Source: Allochromatium vinosum DSM 180
GTDB lineage: Bacteria; Pseudomonadota; Gammaproteobacteria; Chromatiales; Chromatiaceae
Direction: 5' to 3'
Length of the DNA: 64,000 nucleotides
Assembly: GCF_000025485.1 (NCBI RefSeq)
Contig: NC_013851.1
Location: 2,337,501-2,401,500, forward strand
Both the position numbers and the translations under genes were made by a program. The notes beneath the pieces are model-generated. The model made no database searches, was not told where the DNA came from, and worked only from the letters and a program-made list of their open reading frames with translations. Shown here piece by piece: positions 47,702 through 57,404 of the stretch; the stretch's first letter is position 1; each line of letters begins with the position of its first letter.

Positions 47702-49149
47702 AATTCGACGCGGTTCAGAAGGTTCTGGGGCTGTTGCTGACCATCTTCAGCTTCAGCATGCTGCCCCCGGTGGTCGTCTCGCTCATCTACGACGAGGGCG
47801 GCGCCGGCCCCTTTCTGGCGGCTTTCACGCTGATCTTCGGCCTGGGGCTGCTGATCTTCCTGCCGGTGTCGCGCTCGCACGAGGTGCTGCGGGTGCGCGA
47901 CGGCTTTCTGGTGGTGGTGCTGTTCTGGACCGTGCTCGGACTGGCCGGCGCCCTGCCCTTCTGGCTGGCGCCCAATCCGGCCGTCTCGGCCACGGACGCG
48001 GTGTTCGAGTCGATCTCGGGGCTGACGACCACAGGCGCCACGGTCATCATCGGTCTGGACCATCTGCCCAAGTCGATCCTGTTCTATCGCCAGCAGCTCC
48101 AGTGGCTCGGCGGCATGGGCATCATCGTGCTGGCGGTGGCGGTGTTGCCGATGCTCGGGGTCGGCGGGATGCAGCTCTTCCGCGCCGAGATGCCCGGCCC
48201 GATGAAGGACTCCAAGCTCACGCCGCGCATCACCGAGACGGCCAAGGTTCTGTGGTACATCTATCTTTGGATGACGATCGCCTGCGCGCTCGCCTACTGG
48301 TTGGCGGGGATGACGGTCTTCGATGCCATCGGGCATGCCTTCTCGACCGTGGCCATCGGCGGCTTCTCGACCCACGATCTGAGCATCGGCTATTTCGACA
48401 GCACCGCCATCGAGCTGATCGCCGTGATCTTCATGGTACTGGCCGGGATGAGCTTCACCCTGCACTTCATGGTCGTGCGACGCCAGGATCCGCGCCTGTA
48501 CTTCCAGGACAGTGAATTCCGGCTCTATCTGCTGGTACTCCTGACGGTCATTGCGATCACGACCCTGGTGCTCTACGAAACCCAGACCTATTCGAGTTGG
48601 TGGGAGTCCTTCACCAAGGGGCTGTTCCAAGCCGTCTCGATCGGCACCACGACCGGCTTTGCGACCGCCGAGTTCTATGCCTGGTCGCCCTTTCTCCAGA
48701 TCCTGCTGCTGCTGTCCAGCTTCATCGGTGCCTGCGCGGGGTCCACCGGCGGCGGAATCAAGGTCATCCGCTTCCTGCTGCTCATCAAGCAGGGCGTGCG
48801 CGAGATCGGGCGCCTGATCCATCCCAATGCCCAGATTCCGGTGCGCATCGGCGGCAAGACGATCAATCATCGCGTGGTCGATGCGGTCTGGGGGTTCTTC
48901 TCCCTCTATGTGGCGAGCTTCATCCTCATGTATCTGATGCTCGCCGCCACGGGATTGGATCTGGTGACGGCGTTTTCAGCGGTCGCGGCCTGCATCAACA
49001 ATCTCGGCCCCGGACTGGCCACGGTCGGCCCGCACTACGCCGATCTCAACGATACGGCCAAATGGATCCTCTGCTTCGCCATGCTGCTCGGGCGGCTGGA
49101 GATCTTCACCCTGCTGGTGCTGCTGTCACCGGCGTTCTGGCAGCGCTGA
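47698..49149 (+). CDS. trkH: Trk potassium transporter membrane subunit TrkH
   Basis: Integral membrane potassium channel subunit (483 aa) with four pore repeats. Filter-like segments are [36 protein letters not shown] and [15 protein letters not shown]. The protein is hydrophobic throughout. It works with TrkA, encoded directly upstream. The last 44 bases overlap the convergent mobB gene. Confidence 0.95.
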   Translation: MKFDAVQKVLGLLLTIFSFSMLPPVVVSLIYDEGGAGPFLAAFTLIFGLGLLIFLPVSRSHEVLRVRDGFLVVVLFWTVLGLAGALPFWLAPNPAVSATDAVFESISGLTTTGATVIIGLDHLPKSILFYRQQLQWLGGMGIIVLAVAVLPMLGVGGMQLFRAEMPGPMKDSKLTPRITETAKVLWYIYLWMTIACALAYWLAGMTVFDAIGHAFSTVAIGGFSTHDLSIGYFDSTAIELIAVIFMVLAGMSFTLHFMVVRRQDPRLYFQDSEFRLYLLVLLTVIAITTLVLYETQTYSSWWESFTKGLFQAVSIGTTTGFATAEFYAWSPFLQILLLLSSFIGACAGSTGGGIKVIRFLLLIKQGVREIGRLIHPNAQIPVRIGGKTINHRVVDAVWGFFSLYVASFILMYLMLAATGLDLVTAFSAVAACINNLGPGLATVGPHYADLNDTAKWILCFAMLLGRLEIFTLLVLLSPAFWQR

Positions 49150-49663
49150 TCACGAAATCGACCAGTTCCACGATCTCGGTCAATGGCAGCACGGGCGGAT
49201 GGGGACAGACGGGCGGCGGATCATCGGTCGCGAGCGCGATGATCTCCGGATCGTCCGGATAGAGCGGTGGCTGACCCAGCGCGGCGCGATAGACCTCGAT
49301 CTTGGGATAACGGGCGTGCTTGAACCCCTCGACCAGCACCAGATCGAGCCGGTCACGCTCGAAACGCGCCAGCATCGAGTCCAGATCGGGATCTTCGCCC
49401 TTGCGGTCGTTCTCCACCTGCAAGGCCCAGCGCTCGCGCGAGGCCAGCAGCGTCTGAGCCGCCCCGGCGGCGCGGATCTCATAGCTGTCCTTGCCCGGAC
49501 GATCCAGGTCGAAGCTGTGGTGGGCGTGCTTGAGATAGCCGACGCGCAGACCCCGCGCCTGGAGCGCCGCGACCAGATGCCGCAGCAGTGTCGTCTTGCC
49601 GCTGCCGCTGGGGGCGACGAAGCCGAATACCGGAAGATCGGACGAGGTCGGGGAGGCGGTCAT
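49106..49663 (-). CDS. mobB: Molybdopterin-guanine dinucleotide biosynthesis protein MobB
   Basis: GTP-binding accessory protein of molybdenum cofactor synthesis (185 aa). The P-loop is VAPSGSGKTTLLRHL (residues 16-30), followed by YLKHAHHSFDLDRPGKDS and the DLVLVEGFKHARYPKIEV segment typical of MobB. The ATG overlaps the tyrA stop by four bases, so it is the last gene of the amino acid operon. No mobA lies in the window. Its 3' end overlaps trkH. Confidence 0.92.
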   Translation of the reverse strand: MTASPTSSDLPVFGFVAPSGSGKTTLLRHLVAALQARGLRVGYLKHAHHSFDLDRPGKDSYEIRAAGAAQTLLASRERWALQVENDRKGEDPDLDSMLARFERDRLDLVLVEGFKHARYPKIEVYRAALGQPPLYPDDPEIIALATDDPPPVCPHPPVLPLTEIVELVDFVISAARTPVTAAPAG

Positions 49664-50565
49664 GTTTGGCTGGGTGAACGATCCGCGTCGTCATGGACCG
49701 AACGCGCCTGATCGACATAGCGATCGCGCGCGGCCTTGGCGCGGCTGAAGATTTCGAGCAGATGCTCGCCATCGGCGCGGCGGATGCTCTCGGCCAGATC
49801 CGTCATCTCGACGCCGAAGCGCGCCAGCATCGCACTGAGCGCCTCGCGATTGGCCAGACAGATGTCGCGCCACATGACCGGACTGCTGGAGGCGATGCGG
49901 GTGAAGTCGCGAAAGCCGCCGGCGGCATAGCGGAAGATCTCGTCGTTCTCGCGCATCCGTGCCAGCGCATCGACCAGCCCGAAGGCGAGCATGTGCGGCA
50001 GGTGGCTCGTTGCCGCGAGCACTTCGTCGTGGTGGGCGACCGACATCGCCGTGATCTCGGCTCCGCAGGTCTCCCACATGGCCGTGACCCGCGCCACGGC
50101 CTCGGGGTCGGTCTCGGCCAAGGGGGTCAGGATCACGCGGCGATCCCGGTAGAGTTCGGCGAAGGACGCCTCCACCCCGCTGTGCTCGGTACCGGCGATC
50201 GGGTGTCCCGGCACCAGTCGCGGCGGCACGCAGCCGAAGACCGCGCGCGCGTCCTCGACCACGCTGCATTTGACGCTGCCCCCATCGGTGACGATGGCCT
50301 CGGGCCGCAAGCTGTCGCGCATGGCCGCCAGCGCCCCGCGCATGGCGCCGAGCGGCACGGCCAGGAACACCATGTCGGCCTCGCGCACTGCTTCGGCCGG
50401 GTTCTGGGTGATACGGTCGACCACGCCCAGTTCGAGCGCGCGTTCCAGATTGCCCAGCGAACGCCCGCAACCGACGATCTCGCCGACGGCGCCGGCCGCC
50501 CGTAGCGCACGCGCCAGCGAACCGCCGATCAGTCCAACCCCGATGATCGCGAGCCGTTCGATCAT
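49660..50565 (-). CDS. tyrA: Prephenate dehydrogenase
   Basis: NAD(P)-dependent enzyme of tyrosine synthesis (301 aa). The N-terminal dinucleotide motif is AIIGVGLIGGSLARAL. The active-site block GHPIAGTEHSGVEA and the C-terminal HLPHMLAFGLVDAL follow the TyrA family. There is no fused chorismate mutase, which is instead on PheA. ATGA overlaps tie it to hisC upstream and mobB downstream. A prephenate/arogenate switch cannot be settled from sequence by eye. Confidence 0.93.
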   Translation of the reverse strand: MIERLAIIGVGLIGGSLARALRAAGAVGEIVGCGRSLGNLERALELGVVDRITQNPAEAVREADMVFLAVPLGAMRGALAAMRDSLRPEAIVTDGGSVKCSVVEDARAVFGCVPPRLVPGHPIAGTEHSGVEASFAELYRDRRVILTPLAETDPEAVARVTAMWETCGAEITAMSVAHHDEVLAATSHLPHMLAFGLVDALARMRENDEIFRYAAGGFRDFTRIASSSPVMWRDICLANREALSAMLARFGVEMTDLAESIRRADGEHLLEIFSRAKAARDRYVDQARSVHDDADRSPSQT

Positions 50566-51674
50566 GACGCCAGCACGTCCTCGAAGGCGGCGATGAAGCG
50601 CGCGTTCTCGGACTCCAGCCCGACGCTGATGCGCAGATGGTTCGGCATCCCGTAGTTGCCGACCGGGCGCACGATGACGCCACGGCGCAGCAGGGCCTCG
50701 TTGATGGGGGCGGCCGGGCGTCCGCAGTCGACGGTGACGAAGTTGCCCACCGAGGGGATGTAGGTGAGTCCGAGCCGCTCGAAGGCGCCGGTCAGTTGCT
50801 TCATCCCGGCGCGGTTCAGCTCGACCGAGGCGCGCACATGCTCGCGGTCGTTGATCGCCGCGATCGCCGCCGCCTGGGCCAGGGCATTGACGTTGAACGG
50901 CTGGCGCACCCGGTTGAGCAGATCGGCGACACGGGGATCGCTGAGCGCATAGCCCACGCGCAGCGCCGCCAGACCATGGGCCTTGGAGAAGGTCCGGGTG
51001 ACGATCAGGTTGGGGAAGGTCTCGACCCAGTGGGTCGCATCCGGGAAGTCCGGCTCGGCGACGTACTCGGTATAGGCTTCGTCGACCACCACGATGCAGG
51101 TCTTGGGCAGCGAGCCGATGAACGACTTGAGCGGTTCGGCGGCCAGCCAGGTGCCGGTCGGGTTGTTGGGATTGGCGATCCAGACCACGCGGGTCCGGTC
51201 GTTGACCAGCCGCGCCATGGCGTCCAGGTCGTGGCCGTAATCACGGGCCTTGGCCACGCGCGCGGTTGCACCGACCGACTGGATGGCGATCGGATAGACG
51301 GCGAAGGCGTGCTCGGAGAACACCGACTCGGCCCCAGGGTGCAGAAAGACGCGCGCGATCAGGTCCAGCACATCGTTGGAGCCATTGCCGATCGTCACCG
51401 CCGTGGGCGAAAGGCCATGATACTCGGCCAGTGCACGACGCAGCTCGAATCCGCCGCCATCGGGATAGCGGCCCAGCTCGGCGAGCACGGCGGCCATGGC
51501 CTCGCGCGCGCGCGGCCCCGGACCCAATGGGTTCTCGTTCGAGGCCAGTTTGACCGAATCGCTGATGCCCAGCTCGCGTTCCAGCTCGGAGACCGGCTTA
51601 CCGGGCACATAGGGCGTGAGTCCGGCGATCCAGGGAGCGGCCAGTGACAGGAAGGGATTTTCGGTTTGACTCAT
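50562..51674 (-). CDS. hisC: Histidinol-phosphate aminotransferase
   Basis: PLP-dependent aminotransferase, fold type I (370 aa). The PLP lysine is in TRTFSKAHGLAALRVGYAL, and NPNNPTGTW and the substrate-side NENP motif (ASNENPLGPG) are family signatures. In an operon with pheA and tyrA it may also serve as an aromatic aminotransferase, as known for some HisC paralogues. The ATG at 51674 starts MSQTENPFLSLA; an in-frame start nine codons upstream is less likely. Confidence 0.93.
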   Translation of the reverse strand: MSQTENPFLSLAAPWIAGLTPYVPGKPVSELERELGISDSVKLASNENPLGPGPRAREAMAAVLAELGRYPDGGGFELRRALAEYHGLSPTAVTIGNGSNDVLDLIARVFLHPGAESVFSEHAFAVYPIAIQSVGATARVAKARDYGHDLDAMARLVNDRTRVVWIANPNNPTGTWLAAEPLKSFIGSLPKTCIVVVDEAYTEYVAEPDFPDATHWVETFPNLIVTRTFSKAHGLAALRVGYALSDPRVADLLNRVRQPFNVNALAQAAAIAAINDREHVRASVELNRAGMKQLTGAFERLGLTYIPSVGNFVTVDCGRPAAPINEALLRRGVIVRPVGNYGMPNHLRISVGLESENARFIAAFEDVLAS

Positions 51675-51725
51675 GACGGATGTATCCAACAATACGTTCA
51701 ATAGCGATGACGACGCGCGCGGCCC

Positions 51726-52829
51726 TCAGAGCACGGCGACCGGATAGGAACCCAGCACCTTGAACAGCAGCGCATCCTGTTCGAGATTCTGCAGGGCATA
51801 GGCGACCTTGGGGTCTTGTCGATGGCCGAGGATGTCGACGAAGAACACATAGTCCCAGATGCCGCGACGCGACGGGCGCGACTCGATGCGGGTCATGCTG
51901 ATGCCGTGCACGGCCAGCGGTGCGAGCAGACTGTGCAGACCGCCCGATTGATTCTTGCACGAGAGCAGCAGACTGGTCTTGTCCTGTCCGCTCGGCGGCG
52001 AGTCCTGCTTGCCGATGACCAGGAAGCGCGTGGTGTTGCTCGGCTCGTCCTCGATACGCTCGGCAAGCACCCTGAGTCCGTAGATCTCGGCGGCCTGGAG
52101 ACCGGCGACGGCGGCGGCTTCCGGATCTGAGGCCACCAGACGCGCCGCCTCGGCATTGCTGCCGACCGGCAGACGCTCGGCGATGGGCAGATGACGGTCG
52201 AGCCATTCGCGACACTGGGCCAGCGACTGCTGGTGCGAATAGACCCGCCGGATACTGGCGAGATCCGCGGCCTTGGTCAACAGATGCTGATGGACGCGCA
52301 GACTGACCTCGCCGGTGATCATCAGCGGCGAGTTCATGAACAGATCGAGCGTATGGCTGACCACACCCTCGGTCGAGTTCTCGACCGGCACCACGCCGAA
52401 GTCACAGGCCCCGGACTCGACCTCGCGAAAGATCTCGTCGATGGTGGGCATGGCCTGCGTGACGACCGAATGGCCGAAATGCTTGATCGCCGCCGCCTGG
52501 GTGAAGGTGCCCTCCGGCCCCAGGAAGGCGGCATTGAGCGGACGCTCCAGGGCCAGACAGGCCGACATGATCTCGCGGAACAGGCGCGCGACCTCCTCGC
52601 CGTCGAGCGGCCCCGGATTGGCGTCCTTGATCCGGCGCAGGACGGCGACCTCGCGCTCGGGACGGTAGAACTGCACCGACTCGCTCTGCGATCCGGTCTT
52701 GATGTGCGCGACCTGCTGGGCGCAGCGCGCGCGCTCGCTGATCAGTTGCAGGATCTCCAGGTCGATGGCGTCGATGCGGTCACGCACTGCCGCCAGTGCC
52801 TGCTGTTCCTGGTTGGCGCTTTCGCTCAT
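51726..52829 (-). CDS. pheA: Bifunctional chorismate mutase/prephenate dehydratase
   Basis: P-protein of phenylalanine synthesis (367 aa). The N-terminal AroQ chorismate mutase domain covers residues 1-90 (AAVRDRIDAIDLEILQLIS). The dehydratase domain follows, with AAFLGPEGTFTQAAA, VPVENSTEGVV and the catalytic NTTRFLVIG. A C-terminal ACT domain carries the phenylalanine-binding ESRPSRRG, so feedback inhibition is expected. It lies between serA (20 bases upstream) and hisC. Confidence 0.96.
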   Translation of the reverse strand: MSESANQEQQALAAVRDRIDAIDLEILQLISERARCAQQVAHIKTGSQSESVQFYRPEREVAVLRRIKDANPGPLDGEEVARLFREIMSACLALERPLNAAFLGPEGTFTQAAAIKHFGHSVVTQAMPTIDEIFREVESGACDFGVVPVENSTEGVVSHTLDLFMNSPLMITGEVSLRVHQHLLTKAADLASIRRVYSHQQSLAQCREWLDRHLPIAERLPVGSNAEAARLVASDPEAAAVAGLQAAEIYGLRVLAERIEDEPSNTTRFLVIGKQDSPPSGQDKTSLLLSCKNQSGGLHSLLAPLAVHGISMTRIESRPSRRGIWDYVFFVDILGHRQDPKVAYALQNLEQDALLFKVLGSYPVAVL

Positions 52830-52849
52830 GGCGTCTATCCTCCCCGGCC

Positions 52850-54019
52850 TCAACCGCCGAGACAGCGCACGGAAAGCACGCCGTCGATGGACCGGATCAG
52901 CGCGAGCGTGTCCTCCGGACAGGGCTTGTCGACATCGACCAGGGTCACGGCCACGTCGCCGCGCGAGCGGTTGAGCATGTCGATGATGTTCAGCCCGGCG
53001 GCGGCCAGATCGGTCGAGATCTGACCGAGCATGTTGGGCACGTTGCTGTTGACGATGGCCAGACGCTGCCCCTCGGTGCGTGGCAGCACGATGTCGGGGA
53101 AGTTGACCGAGTTGGTGACGTTGCCGTCCTCCAGATAGTCGCGGATCTGATCGGCGACCATGATGGCGCAGTTGTCCTCGGCCTCGCGGGTCGAGGCGCC
53201 CAGGTGCGGCAGAGTGACGACGCGCGGATGATCCTTGAGCCGGTTGCTCGGGAAGTCGCAGCAATAGGCGTAGAGCTGACCCGAGTCGAGCGCCGCGATC
53301 ACGGCCTCGTCGTCGAGGATGCCCTGACGCGAGAAGTTCAGCAGCACCGCGCCCTTGGGCAGGATACGGATCCGCTCGGCATTGATCATGTGGCGCGTCT
53401 GATCGGTGAGCGGCACATGGAAGGTCACGAAGTCCGACCGCGCGAGCAGATCGTCGATGCTCAGGGCCTGCTTGACGTCGCTGGCCAATTGCCAGGCGCG
53501 CTGCACGGTGATGGTCGGGTCATAGCCGATGACGTGCATCCCGAGCGCGCGCGCGGCGTTGGCCACCTTGACGCCGATCGCGCCCAGACCGACGACGCCG
53601 AGCGTGCGCCCCGGCAGCTCGAAGCCGGCGAAGCGTTTCTTGCCGGCTTCGACCGCCTCGTTGATGGCCGCATCGTCACCCTGGAGTTCACGGGCGAACT
53701 GCCAGGCCTGAGCGATGTTGCGCGCCGACATCAGCATCCCGGCGAGCACCAGTTCCTTGACCGCATTGGCATTGGCGCCCGGTGCGTTGAAGACGGCCAC
53801 GCCGCGCTTGGTCATCTCGGCCACGGGCACATTGTTGGTGCCGGCGCCCGCGCGCCCGATGGCCTTGACCGACTCGGGGATCGGCAGGTCGTGCATCTTG
53901 GCCGAGCGTACCAGGATGGCGTCGGGATGGGCGATCTCGGAGGCGATCTCGTAGCGCTCGCGCGGCAGGCGCTCCAGGCCGACCACCGAGATGTTGTTGA
54001 GCGTCTGGATTTTGAACAT
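52850..54019 (-). CDS. serA: D-3-phosphoglycerate dehydrogenase
   Basis: First enzyme of serine synthesis (389 aa). The NAD-binding motif is GVVGLGAIGVKVAN, and the catalytic His is in LPHLGASTREAEDN. A C-terminal ACT domain is present (LGQISTDLAAAGLNIIDML). The length matches the short form that lacks an intervening domain. It starts the serA-pheA-hisC-tyrA-mobB operon; a serC gene, often next to it, is absent. Confidence 0.95.
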   Translation of the reverse strand: MFKIQTLNNISVVGLERLPRERYEIASEIAHPDAILVRSAKMHDLPIPESVKAIGRAGAGTNNVPVAEMTKRGVAVFNAPGANANAVKELVLAGMLMSARNIAQAWQFARELQGDDAAINEAVEAGKKRFAGFELPGRTLGVVGLGAIGVKVANAARALGMHVIGYDPTITVQRAWQLASDVKQALSIDDLLARSDFVTFHVPLTDQTRHMINAERIRILPKGAVLLNFSRQGILDDEAVIAALDSGQLYAYCCDFPSNRLKDHPRVVTLPHLGASTREAEDNCAIMVADQIRDYLEDGNVTNSVNFPDIVLPRTEGQRLAIVNSNVPNMLGQISTDLAAAGLNIIDMLNRSRGDVAVTLVDVDKPCPEDTLALIRSIDGVLSVRCLGG

Positions 54020-54405
54020 GTGCGTCGACTCGAACCTCTGTGGTGAATCTCGAAGCGCCTCGGATCAACAGCTGCAATTTCAGTATGCGGTGAGGCACGA
54101 ACCGCATCATCCTGCGCCCCCACGGCGCCCGAGTGTAGCGTTTTGCCGGAGTGCCGTGTATGGCCCGGGGAAACGCTCGCCATCGCCGCGATGGTTTACT
54201 CTGTTTTGCCCCTTCCTAAGGGGGACTCATGCTACCTGATTTTCCGCTCCCTGAGTCTCAGGCGCCGTTTTTCGAGAACTTGACCAAGGAGCATAGAGCC
54301 GCGAGGCGGCAAATTTAGAATGGCTCCGGCTCCGAACGGAAACATCGCAGGGCGTTCGGGTATACTCGCACGGACAAACCACGCTTTAACGGATCGGAAC
54401 CGGTC
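54020..54405. other. AT-richer divergent gap between serA and lptM
   Basis: These 386 bases separate two divergent genes and have lower G+C than their surroundings, most clearly at 54180-54330. They include a hairpin CCCCTT-CCT-AAGGGG at about 54210-54224, a short open frame with a strong ribosome site (listed separately) and a TATACT -10-like hexamer at 54361-54366 that may serve lptM. No convincing -35 element accompanies it. Confidence 0.45.
54229..54318 (+). CDS. Possible 29-residue peptide or gene relic
   Basis: A 30-codon frame, ATG to TAG, beginning MLPDFPLPESQAPFFE, with AAGGGGG at a good distance upstream. Codons such as CTA, AGA and TCT are rare in the flanking genes. It could be a leader peptide, the broken N terminus of a foreign gene (the first residues vaguely recall some DDE transposases) or chance. 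No function is claimed. Confidence 0.25.
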   Translation: MLPDFPLPESQAPFFENLTKEHRAARRQI

Positions 54406-54603
54406 ATGCGCTGCTGGGCGAACAATCTCTTCATCGTCATCGTCGTCCTGCTGGGCACGCTCGCCATGCTCGGGGCCTGCGGTCAGAAGGGTGATCTCTA
54501 CCTGCCCGAACCGGTCTCCACGTCCGCCGTGCCGTCCGGCGCCGATGTCCCGACCCCACCGCCAGCGCCGCTGGAGTCCGGGACGGGTGACGCTCAACCC
54601 TAA
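54406..54603 (+). CDS. lptM: LPS-assembly lipoprotein LptM
   Basis: A 65-residue lipoprotein with a hydrophobic signal segment and a lipobox ending in GACGQKGDLYLPE. The CGQKG-LYLP pattern after the lipidated cysteine is the mark of the LptM (YifL) family. In E. coli LptM binds the LptD/E translocon and helps its maturation. The rest is a Pro/Ser/Ala-rich tail. Its position directly ahead of lysA and dapF is conserved. Confidence 0.85.
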   Translation: MRCWANNLFIVIVVLLGTLAMLGACGQKGDLYLPEPVSTSAVPSGADVPTPPPAPLESGTGDAQP

Positions 54604-54627
54604 ATACTCAGATACCCCCCACGCCGC

Positions 54628-55899
54628 ATGGATCACTTCAATGACCGCGACGGACTCCTCCACGCCGAGGAGGTGCCGCTCACCGAGATCGCCGAGCGCT
54701 TCGGCACGCCCTGCTACGTCTATTCGCGCGCCACGCTCGAACGCCACTGGCGCGCCTTCGAGCGCGCCTTTCGCGATCATCCGCACCTGATCTGCTTCTC
54801 GGTCAAGTCCAACTCCAACCTCGCGGTCCTGAACGTGCTCGCGCGGCTGGGTTCCGGCTTCGACATCGTTTCGGTCGGCGAGCTGGAGCGGGTGCTGGCC
54901 GCCGGCGGCGATCCGGCCAGGGTCGTCTTCTCGGGCGTGGGCAAGCGCGCCGACGAGATCCGGCGCGCGCTGGAGGTCGGCATCCGCTGCTTCAACGTCG
55001 AGTCCGAGTCCGAGCTGACCCGGATCGACCGGATCGCCGGTGAACTCGGGGTCCGGGCGCCGGTGTCGCTGCGCGTCAACCCGGACGTCGATCCCCAGAC
55101 CCATCACTACATCTCCACCGGCCTGAAGGAGAACAAGTTCGGCATCGACATCCAGGAGGCCGAGTCGGTCTATGCGCTGGCTGCCGCGATGCCGAACCTG
55201 AAGGTCGTCGGCATCGACTGTCACATCGGCTCGCAGTTGACGGATCTGGCGCCCTTCATCGACGCGCTCGGGCGGGTGCTGGCGCTGGCCGACCGGCTGT
55301 GCGCCTCGGGGATCGCCATCGAGCATCTGGATCTCGGCGGCGGACTCGGCATCCGTTATCGTGAGGAGCATCCGCCGGAACCGGCCGCCTATGCCGCCGC
55401 CATGAGCCATCTGCTGGCCGATCGTCCGTATGAAGTGATCCTGGAGCCGGGACGCGCCATCGTCGGCAATGCCGGTGTGCTGCTGACGCAGGTCGAGTAT
55501 CTCAAGCACGGGCCGCACAAGCATTTCGCCATCCTCGATGCGGCCATGAACGACCTGCTGCGTCCGGCGCTCTATCAGGCTGGTCACGAGATCGTGCGCG
55601 TTGTTCAGGAGACCGACGCCGATCCGAGCCGTTACGATCTGGTCGGCCCGGTGTGCGAGACGGGAGACTTTCTCGGCAAGGACCGCACCCTGGCGCTCGA
55701 AGAAGGCGATCTGGTCGCGGTGCGCGGCGCCGGGGCCTATGGCTTCACCATGAGCTCCAACTACAACAGCCGTCCGCGCGCCGCCGAGGTCATGGTCGAC
55801 GGCGACCGGGCCTATCTGGTGCGCGCGCGCGAGCAGGTCGCCGATCTCTACGCGGGCGAGCAGTTGCTGCCGTCCGAGACGCCCGACGCCGCCGCATGA
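54628..55899 (+). CDS. lysA: Diaminopimelate decarboxylase
   Basis: Last step of lysine synthesis (423 aa). PLP-dependent, alanine racemase fold, with Schiff-base Lys60 in [14 protein letters not shown]. The phosphate-binding [22 protein letters not shown], the active-site cysteine segment [12 protein letters not shown] and C-terminal [10 protein letters not shown] are present. Its stop overlaps the next ATG by four bases, and dapF is two genes on, giving a compact lysine/peptidoglycan precursor operon. Confidence 0.96.
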   Translation: MDHFNDRDGLLHAEEVPLTEIAERFGTPCYVYSRATLERHWRAFERAFRDHPHLICFSVKSNSNLAVLNVLARLGSGFDIVSVGELERVLAAGGDPARVVFSGVGKRADEIRRALEVGIRCFNVESESELTRIDRIAGELGVRAPVSLRVNPDVDPQTHHYISTGLKENKFGIDIQEAESVYALAAAMPNLKVVGIDCHIGSQLTDLAPFIDALGRVLALADRLCASGIAIEHLDLGGGLGIRYREEHPPEPAAYAAAMSHLLADRPYEVILEPGRAIVGNAGVLLTQVEYLKHGPHKHFAILDAAMNDLLRPALYQAGHEIVRVVQETDADPSRYDLVGPVCETGDFLGKDRTLALEEGDLVAVRGAGAYGFTMSSNYNSRPRAAEVMVDGDRAYLVRAREQVADLYAGEQLLPSETPDAAA

Positions 55900-56567
55900 A
55901 ACGTCGTCCCGAACCCGAATTGATGGATGGCGAGGCCCAGGCGCTCGCCTATGCCGAGGCCGATTTCAACGCCTCCAACACGCTCTTCATCGAGCTGTTG
56001 CGCCGACTGGCGCCCGGACCGCTCGCGGGCGCCACGGCGCTCGATCTCGGGTGCGGACCGGCGGATATCGTGATCCGCTTTCTGCGCGCCTATCCGGGCG
56101 CGACCTGTGACGCGCTCGACGGCTCGCGTCCGATGCTGGAGCTGGCCCGGCAAGCGCTCGATGCCCAGCCCGAGATCGCCGCGCGCGTCCGACTACTGCA
56201 TGACGTCATCCCGTCCGAGCAGCTGGCACGCGGGCAGTACGATCTGGTGATCTCCAACAGCCTGCTGCACCACCTGCCCGACCCGGCCGTGCTGTGGCGG
56301 ACGGTGCGCGAGACGGCCAAGCCCGGCGCGCCCGTGCTGATCATGGACCTGATGCGCCCGGCCTCGCCCGGCTGGGTCGAGGCGCTGGTCGAGAGCTATG
56401 TCGCCGACGAATCCGAGATCCTGCGCACCGATTTCCGCAACTCGCTCTATGCCGCCTTCGAGCCGGCCGAGGTGAGCGCGCAGCTTGCTGCCGCCGGTCT
56501 GGACAGTCTGGAGGTCGCTGTGGTCAGCGATCGGCATCTCGCCGTCATGGGGTTCCTGCCGACATGA
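55896..56567 (+). CDS. Class I SAM-dependent methyltransferase
   Basis: A 223-residue Rossmann methyltransferase with motif [17 protein letters not shown] and a second acidic loop [10 protein letters not shown], then [12 protein letters not shown] at motif IV. The substrate is unknown. It lies between lysA and dapF with ATGA overlaps on both sides, so it is certainly co-translated with them, which hints at a role close to lysine or cell wall synthesis or only at operon capture. Confidence 0.85.
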   Translation: MKRRPEPELMDGEAQALAYAEADFNASNTLFIELLRRLAPGPLAGATALDLGCGPADIVIRFLRAYPGATCDALDGSRPMLELARQALDAQPEIAARVRLLHDVIPSEQLARGQYDLVISNSLLHHLPDPAVLWRTVRETAKPGAPVLIMDLMRPASPGWVEALVESYVADESEILRTDFRNSLYAAFEPAEVSAQLAAAGLDSLEVAVVSDRHLAVMGFLPT

Positions 56568-57400
56568 GACTGCGCTTCACCAAGATGCAGGGGCTGGGCA
56601 ACGACTTCGTCGTCTTCGACGGCGTGCGCCAGCGGGTCGACCTAGATGCCGGATTCGCGCGACTCCTGGCCGATCGGCGCTTCGGCATCGGCTGCGATCA
56701 GATCCTGCTGGTCGAGCCGCCGCGTCTGCCCGAGACCGATTTCCACTATCGCATCTTCAACGCCGACGGCTCCGAGGTCGAGCAGTGCGGCAATGGAGCG
56801 CGCTGCTTCGCGCGCTTCGTCCGCGACCAGGGGCTGACCGACAAGGACGAGATCCCGGTCGGCACGGCGGCCGGCGCGATCCGGCTCTATCTGGAGCCGG
56901 ATGGTCAGGTGCGGGTCGACATGGGTGCGCCCGCGTTCACACCAGCGCGTATTCCGTTCTCGGTCGAGACCGAGACAGCGGACGCGACCTATCCGCTGGA
57001 GATCGAGGACCGGACGCTGACCATCGGCGCGCTCTCCATGGGCAATCCGCACGCGGTCCTGATCGTCGACGACGTCGAGTCGGCGCCGGTCGCCACGCTC
57101 GGGCCGCTGATCGAGCACCATCCGGACTTCCCGCGCCGGGTGAACGCCGGGTTCATGCAGATCCTCGGGCCGAACGCGATCCGGCTGCGGGTGCACGAGC
57201 GCGGCGCGGGCGAGACGCTCGCTTGCGGCACCGGCGCCTGTGCCGCCGTGGTCAGCGGACGCCGGCGCGGACGGCTCGACGAGCGGGTGCGGGTCGCGCT
57301 GCCCGGCGGCGAGCTGGTGATCGAGTGGCGCGGTCCGGGGCATCCTGTCTGGATGACGGGACCGGCCGTCAACGTCTTCGAAGGCGAGATCGAACGATGA
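56564..57400 (+). CDS. dapF: Diaminopimelate epimerase
   Basis: Interconverts LL- and meso-diaminopimelate for peptidoglycan and lysine (278 aa). The two catalytic cysteines are Cys75 ([10 protein letters not shown]) and Cys221 ([10 protein letters not shown]), matching Cys73 and Cys217 of E. coli. The start [17 protein letters not shown] is typical. The ATG overlaps the methyltransferase stop, and a DUF484 gene follows after four bases. Confidence 0.96.
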   Translation: MRLRFTKMQGLGNDFVVFDGVRQRVDLDAGFARLLADRRFGIGCDQILLVEPPRLPETDFHYRIFNADGSEVEQCGNGARCFARFVRDQGLTDKDEIPVGTAAGAIRLYLEPDGQVRVDMGAPAFTPARIPFSVETETADATYPLEIEDRTLTIGALSMGNPHAVLIVDDVESAPVATLGPLIEHHPDFPRRVNAGFMQILGPNAIRLRVHERGAGETLACGTGACAAVVSGRRRGRLDERVRVALPGGELVIEWRGPGHPVWMTGPAVNVFEGEIER

Positions 57401-57404
57401 GGGG

